Origin: an uncultured Lachnospiraceae bacterium
GTDB lineage: Bacteria; Bacillota; Clostridia; Lachnospirales; Lachnospiraceae
Assembly (NCBI GenBank): GCA_910586275.1
Contig: CAJUIM010000115.1
Location: forward strand, 1 to 11,795
Direction of reading: 5' to 3'
Length of the DNA stretch: 11,795 nt
The position numbers and the translations under genes are program-made. Positions 1-7,504 of this stretch are shown here, in pieces (the first letter of the stretch is position 1; each line of letters starts with the position of its first letter). Below the pieces are notes generated by a model. That model was not told the origin of the DNA and ran no database searches. It worked only from the letters and a program-made list of their open reading frames with translations.

Positions 1-203
1 CAAAACGCCGGAGTGTCGAAAACAAATTGCAGAAATTGAAAGACCTGTTTCTCAAGATTAATATGCAGGACTATGAAAAAACAAAGGCGACCCTGAAACT
101 CATAGGTGAACTTGCAAAAGGGAAAAAATCAGGAGAGGAAAAAGGATGGCTTTCGTCCTCGGATATGAGAGCGCATTTCCGGGCAAAGTCAAATGAAGAA
201 TAG
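1..203 (+). CDS. 3' end of an unrecognised gene (partial)
   Basis: An open frame enters from the left edge (codons in phase from base 3) and ends at TAG 201-203, giving the last 66 residues of a protein. The fragment is charged and lysine-rich. Residues around 7-38 look like an amphipathic helix or coiled coil (KLQKLKDLFLKINMQDYEK), followed by a polar tail ending HFRAKSNEE. The helix faintly recalls the coiled-coil region near the C-terminus of serine recombinases, but the fragment is too short to assign and I do not name a function. It is convergent with the glycan operon, and the long palindrome lies between the two. Reality as coding sequence is supported by lysine/glutamate-rich composition and a clean stop, not by a recognised domain. 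Confidence 0.5.
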   Translation, partial: KRRSVENKLQKLKDLFLKINMQDYEKTKATLKLIGELAKGKKSGEEKGWLSSSDMRAHFRAKSNEE

Positions 204-676
204 CATCCACTACTCCCCGGCCAATCTATCCTGAAATCCGGAAAGAGGAATACCATGCCGAGTGGGCAGAAAGTTCTTGCGGCACCAATCCCCACACTCC
301 CCCAACGCACAGCATAGGCAGGGACGGACCGGACCCTATGGCCGGCTTCCGGCACGGCATGCCCTTCCGTCTGTCCGGCGGCTGGGGGATATGGTGTTTT
401 CAGTTCCTCAGAAAAAATGGAGGCATTTCTTACTGCTTTTTCCGGCAGAATTGCTGCCGTTCCAGGCGGCGTTGTCTGACCGAAGGGAGTTTAGCCGCCG
501 TGGCAGCAATCCTGCCGGAAAAAACAGTTAGAAATCCCCATTTTTGATGCGGAACTGAAAACACCATATCCCCCAGCCGCCGGACAGACGGAAGGGCATA
601 CCGTGCCGGAAGCCGGCCATAGGGTCCGGTCCGTCCCTGCCCATGCGTCCGCCACCCCACCCACCCCGGCCAACCA
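204..676. other. intergenic region without a supported gene
   Basis: This interval separates the stop of the rightward gene fragment from the stop of the leftward pyruvyl transferase-like gene. Apart from the palindrome, bases 204-311 and 647-676 show no recognisable gene, promoter or repeat. Bases 647-676 are C-rich on the top strand. Confidence 0.7.
312..646. repeat. long near-perfect palindrome (about 150-bp stem) between convergent genes
   Basis: The left arm 312-470 is complementary to the right arm 494-646 around a 23-base loop (471-493). Bases 317-407 pair with 551-641 with a single mismatch (358 against 600). Pairing continues inward in a shifted register (425-458 with 502-535, a 2-base bulge on the left arm) and closes with GGCGGC 465-470 against GCCGCC 494-499. 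Outside 317/641 the match fades after GCAT 312-315 / ATGC 643-646. There is no coding signal: the short open frames here are mirror images created by the symmetry. It lies where the rightward gene fragment and the leftward operon converge, so read-through from either side would make a very long RNA hairpin. It could be a bidirectional terminator, a MITE-like element or a REP/BIME-type palindrome. No long T-run follows either arm, so a classical intrinsic terminator is not evident. Confidence 0.85.
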
Positions 677-1960
677 TCAAAACATCCGCACCTCAACCCC
701 CTTCATCAAAGCAAACCGATACCCCCTCCCCTCCAATCTCTTCACCGCAGCCTCATGCGCCGCCGGCGCAACTACGAAAATCAGCGTCTCCTTCCCCAGC
801 CTCTTCTCAATATCCTCCGGCGAAATAATCGGCACCGAATCTTTAAAAATCCCTTCCGCCCATGTATCAATCGCACAGACCATCCGTGCATTGACATATT
901 TCTTCCGCATCGCTTCATATAACAAATAAGAATTCGGCATACAGACTCCCCAGATTGCATAGGCAAATTCCTCCTCCGGCTTCATAGGCAGGCTGCAAAC
1001 TGCCTCCTCCTCTTCCGTCCGGAAAAAAATATCCTGCTTCCCGCCACGATATATATTTTTCAGCCGTTCCCTCCCGGCAGCCAGCCCGATCAGACATCTG
1101 CACACAGAAACGATTTCCTCTTTAACCTCTTCCCCGATACATAGATTCGGCCGCCAGTCAATCTGCCCGTATTTCTCCGGCGTATATAACGGCAGAAACC
1201 GGTCAATGAACCGAAACCGCCCGTCAAACACCTCCTTCACCAGCACCACCGGAATCCCCATGGCCGCACAGGGCGTAGCTACATGAAGCCGGCTAGTGAC
1301 TACCAAGGCCGCCTCATCCCGCAGCCGGTACAGCTGCTTTTCTGCCGTTTTCAAGTAATAGTCCGTCTCCCCATCCGTCAGCCTGCAGGATTCCGATTCG
1401 CTCTTTATCCTTATAATCTGCGATAGGCAGACGGCATCCTTTGCCAGTTCCTCCGGCATATATTGCGGCACAGTTTCCGGACAGTCTACCAAAAACACCT
1501 TATTCTGAGCCGCCGTTTCCTGCCGTCTCGGGAATGTCAGAGTCAGGCATCCGGTCAGAAAGGCATCAATCCCTTTCTCCCTCAGAAAAGAAACCGTAAA
1601 CTCATCGCGGCATCCCACAGGCTGATGTTCCCGGAAGGATGCCAGTTCCTCTTCGGTAAGTTCCCTGTGCAGATGTATGCCGACAAAGACAGGAATGATA
1701 TTCTCCGATACCGGCAGAAACCTTGTATGATATGCATAATGTTCATACATCTCTATTCCGTTCACAATCAATATTACCTTTTCCCCTTTATAGACAGCCA
1801 AGTCATACCTGTCCACCGGGATAATATCCTCCTCCTGAATCCCTATTTTTCTCAGAATCCCCAAAACCGCCATGGACTGTATGGGATCCCCAAGATTCAT
1901 AGGCCTTTCCTTCTTATGCTCCAACAATCCTTTGCGGTAATATAAATATCCGTATTTCAT
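677..1960 (-). CDS. polysaccharide pyruvyl transferase family protein with C-terminal Rossmann-like module
   Basis: A 427-residue protein, last gene of the leftward operon. Residues 1-300 show the polysaccharide pyruvyl transferase pattern: an N-terminal NLGDPIQSMA segment (22-31), VGCRDEFTVSFLREKG (115-130) leading to LTGCLTLTF (135-143), and VVTSRLHVATPCAAMGIPV (220-238). Family members transfer pyruvate from phosphoenolpyruvate to form ketal groups on surface glycans; some relatives carry out other transfers, so the donor here is inferred. Residues about 330-427 form an extra module (GVCMPNSYLL, then IISPEDIEK and VVAPAAHEAA) resembling the Rossmann-like domain at the N-terminus of the FkbM protein in the same operon. 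The start at ATG 1960 is preceded by AGGAAAGGAAGG; a frame reaching back to 2029 has no such site. A 68-base gap separates it from the LicD gene. No membrane segment is seen, so it is probably cytoplasmic. Confidence 0.85.
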   Translation of the reverse strand: MKYGYLYYRKGLLEHKKERPMNLGDPIQSMAVLGILRKIGIQEEDIIPVDRYDLAVYKGEKVILIVNGIEMYEHYAYHTRFLPVSENIIPVFVGIHLHRELTEEELASFREHQPVGCRDEFTVSFLREKGIDAFLTGCLTLTFPRRQETAAQNKVFLVDCPETVPQYMPEELAKDAVCLSQIIRIKSESESCRLTDGETDYYLKTAEKQLYRLRDEAALVVTSRLHVATPCAAMGIPVVLVKEVFDGRFRFIDRFLPLYTPEKYGQIDWRPNLCIGEEVKEEIVSVCRCLIGLAAGRERLKNIYRGGKQDIFFRTEEEEAVCSLPMKPEEEFAYAIWGVCMPNSYLLYEAMRKKYVNARMVCAIDTWAEGIFKDSVPIISPEDIEKRLGKETLIFVVAPAAHEAAVKRLEGRGYRFALMKGVEVRMF

Positions 1961-1982
1961 TTTCCTTCCTTTCCTGTCCGAA

Positions 1983-2019
1983 GCGCTTTTCTTCCGCTCC
2001 GGAACATCCCCCAAAGCGC
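1983..2019 (-). other. stem-loop between the LicD and pyruvyl transferase genes
   Basis: In the operon's longest internal gap, bases 1983-1989 and 2013-2019 form a 7-bp stem (GCGCTTT/AAAGCGC) with a 23-base loop. In the leftward mRNA it lies between the LicD stop and the ribosome binding site of the next gene. There is no T-run after it, so it is more likely an mRNA processing or stability element than a terminator. Function is inferred. Confidence 0.3.
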
Positions 2020-2028
2020 CCGGCTGCA

Positions 2029-3651
2029 TCAGACACCGTCCAGCCTGACTAAGGCGTTATTCTTCGGCTTCCGGCTGATTAACGGCGGATACATCATATA
2101 ATCTTTTCCGTAACAATATTCCATCACATGGCCGTAGTCTGCAGGAGCGTAAAACAGATGCCCTTCAAACTCCAGTTCAACAGGCTGTTCAAAGCATTCC
2201 CTTTTTACAAACGCAATGTTATACGGGCTTCTGTCCAATCCGTTCAGAAAAAGCATTTTTCCCCTTTTGTGCCGGCACATAGAGGCATACTTTATAAAGA
2301 GCCGATAGGCCCTTTTATTGCCTATCTTTGCAAGAAGCCTATAATATCTTTTCTTCCAAAACTTCCTCTCGCTTTCCGCCCCCATATGCGCCCAGCATGC
2401 CGTCCGAAAAAACCAGCAGATTCTTGTCTGAATGCTGTGCAGCAGCAAATTAGGCGCACCGTTGAAGATAGGGACAATGTCGATATAAACCCCCGGATGA
2501 TAGCGGAAGCCGTCCCTGCCGGGTTTGGTATACACGGTCCCGTTTCTTTTCAGATGAGCATATGTAATATTACAGTCCGCCTCCTTCTCCTGCACACGGA
2601 AATAATATTTTTCGTGGTCGATTTCCTGTTCAATCACCTGCTTCAGCTTCTCATAGTCCTCATAGGGCATATTGATGTCCGCATCGTCATCCCAAGGGAT
2701 AAATCCCTTATGCCGGACGGCTCCCAGCAAAGTTCCGAAAGCAATATTATATTTCAATCCGTATTTCCTGCAGATCCGGTCTATCTCCACCATCATTTCC
2801 AGCTGAATCAGCTGCACTTTCCGCAGATTTCTCCCTCCCTGCAGCAGCAGATCGGAAGCCCTCCCGTCCGGCGGCTTCAGAAGATGAGGATAGTTCCGTT
2901 CGGCAATTTTCCTGCTGTCGGCAAACACATAAGTATCCACCGACATAAAACGTACCCTCCGTACATGAAATTCGTCCGCAGAAAGCTTGGAGATACGTCC
3001 CTCCTCATTCCTGAAAATCAAGTACCCTTCTTCTTTTCCGTTCTCTCCGCCTCCCCTTTCTCCGCCTTCCGCCAGCTTACGGTTCAGTTCCCGGATGCTT
3101 GGGTTCTTTTTTATCCTCTGCATCCGGCAGATCCGCGCCCGCATTCTTCCGTATTTCTTTTTCAGCCCGGAAAACCATCTTTTATGAGGAAGAGGCGCCC
3201 TGGCATTCAGAAGACGGAACACCGCCGCCATTTCCTTTTCCGCCTTTTTATAGTCCCGTTCCGTCCTGCCCGCATAATATACCGGCTGAAGGAACAAGGG
3301 CGTACGGTAATATATCTCGTCCCCTCCCCTGCCCTCGGGCAGCAGACATTCCTCTTCCCTGAAAATCCATGTGGACAAAGTATCAAAATTCTCCCTGTTC
3401 TCATAATTTGCCACCAGAATGCCAAGAACCTCTTTCCGCTTCTCCAGCATTTCCGTCAGCCGCACATAATCCTCGTACAAAAGGCAGACAGACAATGTAT
3501 TAGGGTTCAGCATATCAAAATCAAACCCATACTCCTGCCAGACCAGCGCAATGCCCGACAGCGAATATCTGATATTTTCCTGCACACACATTCGATCCAC
3601 TGTCTGCAGCAGGAACAAGGCATCCGACTGTGCCTTTGTATATCCTCCCAT
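2029..3651 (-). CDS. LicD family phosphotransferase with degenerate N-terminal second unit
   Basis: A 540-residue protein, about twice the length of simple LicD proteins. Counting from the ATG at 3651, residues about 275-400 are a clear LicD domain: LRKVQLIQLEMMVEIDRIC, then GTLLGAVRHKGFIPWDDDAD (306-325) and MPYEDYEKLKQ. The DDDAD cluster is the expected metal-binding site of this nucleotidyltransferase-fold family, whose members move phosphocholine or polyol phosphate from a CDP donor onto glycans. Residues 4-100 repeat the same layout without the acidic cluster (AQSDALFLLQTVDRMC, SGIALVWQEYGFDFDML, LLYEDYVRLTEML), suggesting an internal duplication whose first copy lost activity. A basic linker lies around 160-185. 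ATG 3651 is preferred over the upstream TTG at 3672 because GAGG lies 8 bases before it. It follows the FkbM gene after 11 bases. The likely donor is whatever CDP compound the upstream cytidylyltransferase makes. Confidence 0.88.
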   Translation of the reverse strand: MGGYTKAQSDALFLLQTVDRMCVQENIRYSLSGIALVWQEYGFDFDMLNPNTLSVCLLYEDYVRLTEMLEKRKEVLGILVANYENRENFDTLSTWIFREEECLLPEGRGGDEIYYRTPLFLQPVYYAGRTERDYKKAEKEMAAVFRLLNARAPLPHKRWFSGLKKKYGRMRARICRMQRIKKNPSIRELNRKLAEGGERGGGENGKEEGYLIFRNEEGRISKLSADEFHVRRVRFMSVDTYVFADSRKIAERNYPHLLKPPDGRASDLLLQGGRNLRKVQLIQLEMMVEIDRICRKYGLKYNIAFGTLLGAVRHKGFIPWDDDADINMPYEDYEKLKQVIEQEIDHEKYYFRVQEKEADCNITYAHLKRNGTVYTKPGRDGFRYHPGVYIDIVPIFNGAPNLLLHSIQTRICWFFRTACWAHMGAESERKFWKKRYYRLLAKIGNKRAYRLFIKYASMCRHKRGKMLFLNGLDRSPYNIAFVKRECFEQPVELEFEGHLFYAPADYGHVMEYCYGKDYMMYPPLISRKPKNNALVRLDGV

Positions 3652-3662
3652 TTCCCCATCCT

Positions 3663-4784
3663 CTATATCCAACAGTACATGTCGGTGTCACAATGGTTTT
3701 TGTTATGATGCCTTACCGCTATTTTATATTCCGGCACTAATTCCTTTACAAGAAAAGCCAGCCTATAATAATCTTTTCCGCTATGATAAATGGAAATTGC
3801 CAGCCTCGGCTTATAAGTCTGAATCACCCTCTTTGCCCCTAAAATAGCCTCATACTCGCTTCCTTCTATATCCATTTTAATCATGGTTACTTTTTCGTCT
3901 TCCGGAATAAGCAAATCTATTGTGCTTACCTTTACCTCCACATAATCGCTTTCATACAGAGCATCTTTGGCAAAGGCACGGTTTTCCACAATGAAACTCC
4001 CTCCTTTTGCCCTTTCCCCAAAAACTGCTTTTCCCACATGATCCGATAAGGCATACTTCATCACCGCTATCTCCGGCACATATTTTGCCTGCCTCAGGTA
4101 ATCCACCGCTTTCTCCAATTTCTTCAATGCTTCTTCCATGCACTCAAAAAGATAGATCTTCTTCAGCGTAGGTCCGTAAGTATTGACAAATTTTTTTAAT
4201 GTATCCCCTTCGTATGCCCCGCAGTCCAGTATCACCTCTTCCTCCGGTTTCCTCTCGCAGAACATAAAAGGCGCCCTGTATTCCGCATCCACCCTAATAA
4301 CCAAATCCGAAAAGTCACATTCCCCATACAGCATGCGTCTTCTGATGACTTCCCGATAAATTGCTTTGGAAGCATCGTCATATAATAATTCTTCCGTTTT
4401 CTCCGTTAAATGCCGATTATGATATAATTCTTCTGCCACTGTGGAGAGAATATCATTCATCAATATCCTTCCTGCCATAACAGTATAATCTCCCATGGCC
4501 GATATCTGCTCGTAAATCTGCGGAATACTTGTTTCCACAGTAATGACAACCAGCGTGCTTTCCGCATTCATTGCCTGCATCCTTTCAGGGCAGACAATGG
4601 GAATGCCGTACAATCTGCCCCCATGCTTCCTGCTGTCATTATCCAATATATATTTTATCCTATCCGTAAGAGCGCCTATACGGTTCATAAACCGCATGCA
4701 GTATTCACCGCTCCCGAACAGCACAACATCCATATCCGATGCCAATTCTTTAAAATGTTCCATTGTCTGGCAAACATATTTCAT
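3663..4784 (-). CDS. FkbM family methyltransferase with N-terminal Rossmann-like domain
   Basis: A 373-residue protein. The C-terminal half is a typical FkbM SAM-dependent methyltransferase: EVILDCGAYEGDTLKKFV (183-200, SAM-binding glycine loop), IYLFECMEEALKKLE (210-224, acidic residue after the second strand), VEVKVSTIDLLIPE (282-295) and MIKMDIEGSEYEAILGAK (301-318), ending with the IYHSGKDYY segment. FkbM enzymes O-methylate hydroxyls of sugars or other small molecules, so methylation of a glycan residue is the inferred role. Residues 18-108 form a separate Rossmann-like unit (DVVLFGSGEYCMRF, IKYILDND, GIPIVCPERM, LVVITVETS) of a type often fused to glycan-locus enzymes. The start at ATG 4784 has a perfect AGGAGG 5 bases upstream. 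The gene lies 13 bases after the radical SAM gene and 11 bases before LicD. Confidence 0.93.
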   Translation of the reverse strand: MKYVCQTMEHFKELASDMDVVLFGSGEYCMRFMNRIGALTDRIKYILDNDSRKHGGRLYGIPIVCPERMQAMNAESTLVVITVETSIPQIYEQISAMGDYTVMAGRILMNDILSTVAEELYHNRHLTEKTEELLYDDASKAIYREVIRRRMLYGECDFSDLVIRVDAEYRAPFMFCERKPEEEVILDCGAYEGDTLKKFVNTYGPTLKKIYLFECMEEALKKLEKAVDYLRQAKYVPEIAVMKYALSDHVGKAVFGERAKGGSFIVENRAFAKDALYESDYVEVKVSTIDLLIPEDEKVTMIKMDIEGSEYEAILGAKRVIQTYKPRLAISIYHSGKDYYRLAFLVKELVPEYKIAVRHHNKNHCDTDMYCWI

Positions 4785-4797
4785 AGAAACCTCCTGC

Positions 4798-6450
4798 CTA
4801 TCTTATAAAATTATTGATATTATCAACATGCACATTAGAACTTTGGAAGATCGGGTCATGCAGGATTTCCACAAATTTTTTGTGATTATGGTTCCTCTCA
4901 TCATAAACATCCATGCCGATAAATTCCTCTTCCGGTATATGTCCCCAGCCGTTCAATTTCATGAAATGAATATAATCGGCTCCCACCCTATTCCCATACT
5001 CCACAAATGCCCTCATTTCTTCAAAATTCGCAGCCTGAATCACAAAAGAAACGGACAGCTTTATAAGTTTACCTTCCCTGCGCAGCTGAGAGGCAAACTC
5101 CATATTTTCCAAAAGAATATCCAAGTTTCCGCCCCGCAGCTTCCGGTAAGTCTCCTTCCTCACCGCATCCATGGATACTTCCAGTGCTATTTTTTCATAT
5201 CTGTCATTCAGCTGCTCCCAATTCTCCCGGTTAAACAGCATTCCGTTGGTGATTAAAGCAATTTTTTTATTTTGATAATAGTGAAAGACAATATCTTTAT
5301 AATAGCTGCTGAAAAATAATTCCCCGTTTCCGATTCTGATGTTCCGCGGTTTTTTCAGGCACATATTTTTCACTTCCTCATGAATCATCTCCACAATCTC
5401 TTTTTTCTCCTCCGGTTCCGTAATCCTGTGCGGCCTGCAGGAAGGACATGCCAGATTACAGCTTCTGTCATAGCCTAACTGCACATTGAAATCCGGTATG
5501 GTATGCATTGTTCCCTCACGTCTTGCATTATCCCTGATTTTCCCTTCTTCCGTCAGGCAATATTCCTTCTCACGGAACATATAGCACATCTCCCCGCAGA
5601 AACTGTAAGTCCTGTTGTTCATCGTCAGATTGACAATCTGTGCCTGCACGCCCGACAGGATTTCCTCTATGCTTGTAAATTGACAGTTTCCCAATGCCAG
5701 CGTCAGGGCAGAGCAGCATGCCATTACATTCCCGTGGTTCTTAATGCTCAAAGCCCTTGTGGAATAACTGCAGGGCAGCGTATATACCGGCCGGTCATAC
5801 ATCGTCTTCTTCAGATAATAAGAAGTGGGCCGCTTCGGCACGCGGGGATTATAAAAGTGAAAGTCTCTGCCGAATGCAAGCCCTCTGTCCAAAAACAGCT
5901 GCTTCACCTCCGCCTCCACCGGAACTGCCAATATGAAAAAAACATTTTCCCCTCCTTGCCGCCAATCATCCCTCTCTTCTGACAGCGGACTGATTTCATA
6001 AGCAGCCAAGCTGCCGGCGGGAATGAAACAGGAAATCGGAAGCCCCGGATTTCTGCGCACCAAGTCTTCTGCCAATCGCCCCGTCCCGTAAACCGCTATC
6101 TTCTTTCCCGCCTTCGTCTTATCCATATAAAAAGTCTCGATTTCGTCCGTCAGTGCCAATAAGTCATCCAGCCAGAAATAATCTTCTTCCCGCCTCATCC
6201 CTCCGTTTTCCAAAACGGAAAAAAGAGCCTCTGAATATTCTTCACTGATTACCAGTAAGTCCTCTTCCTGTCTCTGCGCAAAATATTCCCGAAGTTCTTT
6301 CTCCTGCTCCCTGTCGGGCACTTCTTTTCCCTTCCCGAAATACATGCGCCGGACAATCTGCATCTCACGGAAAAATTCCTCTATATCCCTGCATCTTTTT
6401 TCCGTGCCGCACAAAAATATTTTCCGTCCCAATACCTCCCTATAAGTCAT
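4798..6450 (-). CDS. radical SAM protein with N-terminal Rossmann-like modules and SPASM-like cysteine cluster
   Basis: A 550-residue protein. Residues 331-338 (CNLACPSC) give the CX3CX2C motif that holds the radical-SAM 4Fe-4S cluster. It is followed by a partial TIM-barrel pattern: GNGELFF (374-380), ALITNGMLF (398-406), LEVSMDAVRKETYRKLRGG (423-441) and LSVSFVIQAAN. Before it, residues 227-298 carry Cys227, 245, 246, 256, 285, 289 and 298 with a SPASM-like layout (LSIKNHGNVMACC, SIEEILSG, CGEMC), which would bind auxiliary Fe-S clusters; SPASM domains normally follow the barrel rather than precede it. Residues 1-110 and 117-200 resemble Rossmann-like units (KIFLCGTEKRC, KIAVYGTGRLAEDL). 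The substrate is unknown; radical chemistry on a nucleotide-activated sugar or alcohol is inferred from context. ATG 6450 has AAAGGAGAGG upstream and overlaps the end of the epimerase gene by 11 bases, so translation is probably coupled. Confidence 0.88.
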   Translation of the reverse strand: MTYREVLGRKIFLCGTEKRCRDIEEFFREMQIVRRMYFGKGKEVPDREQEKELREYFAQRQEEDLLVISEEYSEALFSVLENGGMRREEDYFWLDDLLALTDEIETFYMDKTKAGKKIAVYGTGRLAEDLVRRNPGLPISCFIPAGSLAAYEISPLSEERDDWRQGGENVFFILAVPVEAEVKQLFLDRGLAFGRDFHFYNPRVPKRPTSYYLKKTMYDRPVYTLPCSYSTRALSIKNHGNVMACCSALTLALGNCQFTSIEEILSGVQAQIVNLTMNNRTYSFCGEMCYMFREKEYCLTEEGKIRDNARREGTMHTIPDFNVQLGYDRSCNLACPSCRPHRITEPEEKKEIVEMIHEEVKNMCLKKPRNIRIGNGELFFSSYYKDIVFHYYQNKKIALITNGMLFNRENWEQLNDRYEKIALEVSMDAVRKETYRKLRGGNLDILLENMEFASQLRREGKLIKLSVSFVIQAANFEEMRAFVEYGNRVGADYIHFMKLNGWGHIPEEEFIGMDVYDERNHNHKKFVEILHDPIFQSSNVHVDNINNFIR

Positions 6451-7504
6451 TGCCCTCTCCTTTCGCCCCGCAGTAATGCCGCATCGTCCTGCAAATGCCC
6501 TCCTTCAGGGAGGTGCTGCTTTTCCACCCAAGAGCACGCAGCCTGGCGGCATCGCCCACCACTGCCGGCAACGCTTCTTTCACCTCCGGAGTGTCTCTCT
6601 TATCATAGGAAAACTCTATCCCGGCCCTTTTCCCCGCAGCCTCTGCATACCTTTGCGCCAATCCGTAAACCGAACATTCACCGTCCTCGTCGCATATGTT
6701 ATAGATTCCTCCGCTCTCGCCCCGGAGCAATACCTGCAGCATGGCCAGAGTGGCATCCTTCAGATACATAAACGACCTTACGGCGGTTCCGCTGCTTTTC
6801 AGCAATATGGAATTCTTTTCCCTAATCTGCCGGATAATATCTCCGTGCAGCCGTCCGTCCGTCAGTGACATACCCGGTCCGTAAACCTGAAAGGGGCGGG
6901 CAATCACGCACGGTAAGCCATATTGGGCATGGTATAGCGTGCACAGAGTCTCGGCGGCCCGCTTTCCGCAGGCATAGGCATTTCTTTTATAATTCCAGTC
7001 CAGCGCTCCGATATCCGTTTCCTTCAGCCTCCCCTCCTTCCCGCATCTGCCGTACACGTCCACGCTGCTGAGCAGCATAAACTTCTTTATCTCCTTTTCT
7101 CTGCAGAAATCCAGCAGATTGGCACATCCTTGCAGATTGGCCTGAAAAGTGTCCAAAGGATATTCCTGTCTGGAACGGATACCCGCAGGGCTTGCCGCAT
7201 GTATGCAGTAGTCCACTGTCCCTCCGTATCCCACCGGATCCCGCACATCCTGAAGCAGCAGATGCAGGCCGGCCTCTTCCTGCCATTCCCCGAAACGTTC
7301 CTGTGCCCTTGCCCGGTTCCTGCATAAAGCCACAATCTTTGTACGGCAGTTATTCTTCTTATTGTTGACCAGCAAAGCATAGACCAGATAAGACATAAGG
7401 AAACTGTTTGCCCCGGCAATCAGCACCGTCCGCTCCCGAAACTGCTCCAAGCCGTTCCCGCACCTAATGATCTCTTCCACATCTTCCGCTATTATGTCAT
7501 TCAT
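6440..7504 (-). CDS. NAD-dependent epimerase/dehydratase (extended SDR)
   Basis: A 354-residue protein starting at ATG 7504. Residues 26-40 form the first beta-alpha unit (TVLIAGANSFLMSYL); the usual GxxGxxG dinucleotide loop reads GANSFLM here, keeping only the first glycine. Further SDR signatures are IHAASPAGI (101-109), LLSSVDVYG (144-152) and the catalytic YACGK (Tyr177, Lys181), then VIARPFQVYGPG and the FMYLKDAT segment. Such enzymes oxidise, epimerise or dehydrate nucleotide sugars in the cytoplasm. Next to a cytidylyltransferase it may act on the CDP-linked product, or make the polyol or sugar phosphate that the transferase uses. The 5' end overlaps the cytidylyltransferase stop by 8 bases (ATGAATGA), and AGGAGGGG lies 8 bases upstream, so this start is preferred to the longer frame reaching 7561. 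The product cannot be named from sequence alone. Confidence 0.9.
   Translation of the reverse strand: MNDIIAEDVEEIIRCGNGLEQFRERTVLIAGANSFLMSYLVYALLVNNKKNNCRTKIVALCRNRARAQERFGEWQEEAGLHLLLQDVRDPVGYGGTVDYCIHAASPAGIRSRQEYPLDTFQANLQGCANLLDFCREKEIKKFMLLSSVDVYGRCGKEGRLKETDIGALDWNYKRNAYACGKRAAETLCTLYHAQYGLPCVIARPFQVYGPGMSLTDGRLHGDIIRQIREKNSILLKSSGTAVRSFMYLKDATLAMLQVLLRGESGGIYNICDEDGECSVYGLAQRYAEAAGKRAGIEFSYDKRDTPEVKEALPAVVGDAARLRALGWKSSTSLKEGICRTMRHYCGAKGEGNDL

Noticed and set aside
262..696. Short open frames in the palindrome with matching peptides on both strands
   Set aside because: The shared peptides arise from inverted-repeat symmetry; there is no ribosome binding site and they cross the hairpin.
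2128..3708. 526-residue rightward open frame antisense to the LicD gene
   Set aside because: It is Pro/Phe/His/Arg-rich with no recognisable domain. The opposite strand carries clear LicD motifs and ribosome binding sites, so this frame is a codon-bias shadow.
4543..5256. 237-residue rightward open frame across the FkbM/radical SAM junction
   Set aside because: It crosses two well-supported leftward genes, lacks a domain and has shadow-like composition. The same applies to the rightward frames at 1463-1945, 5503-5982, 7467-8009 and 9151-9843.
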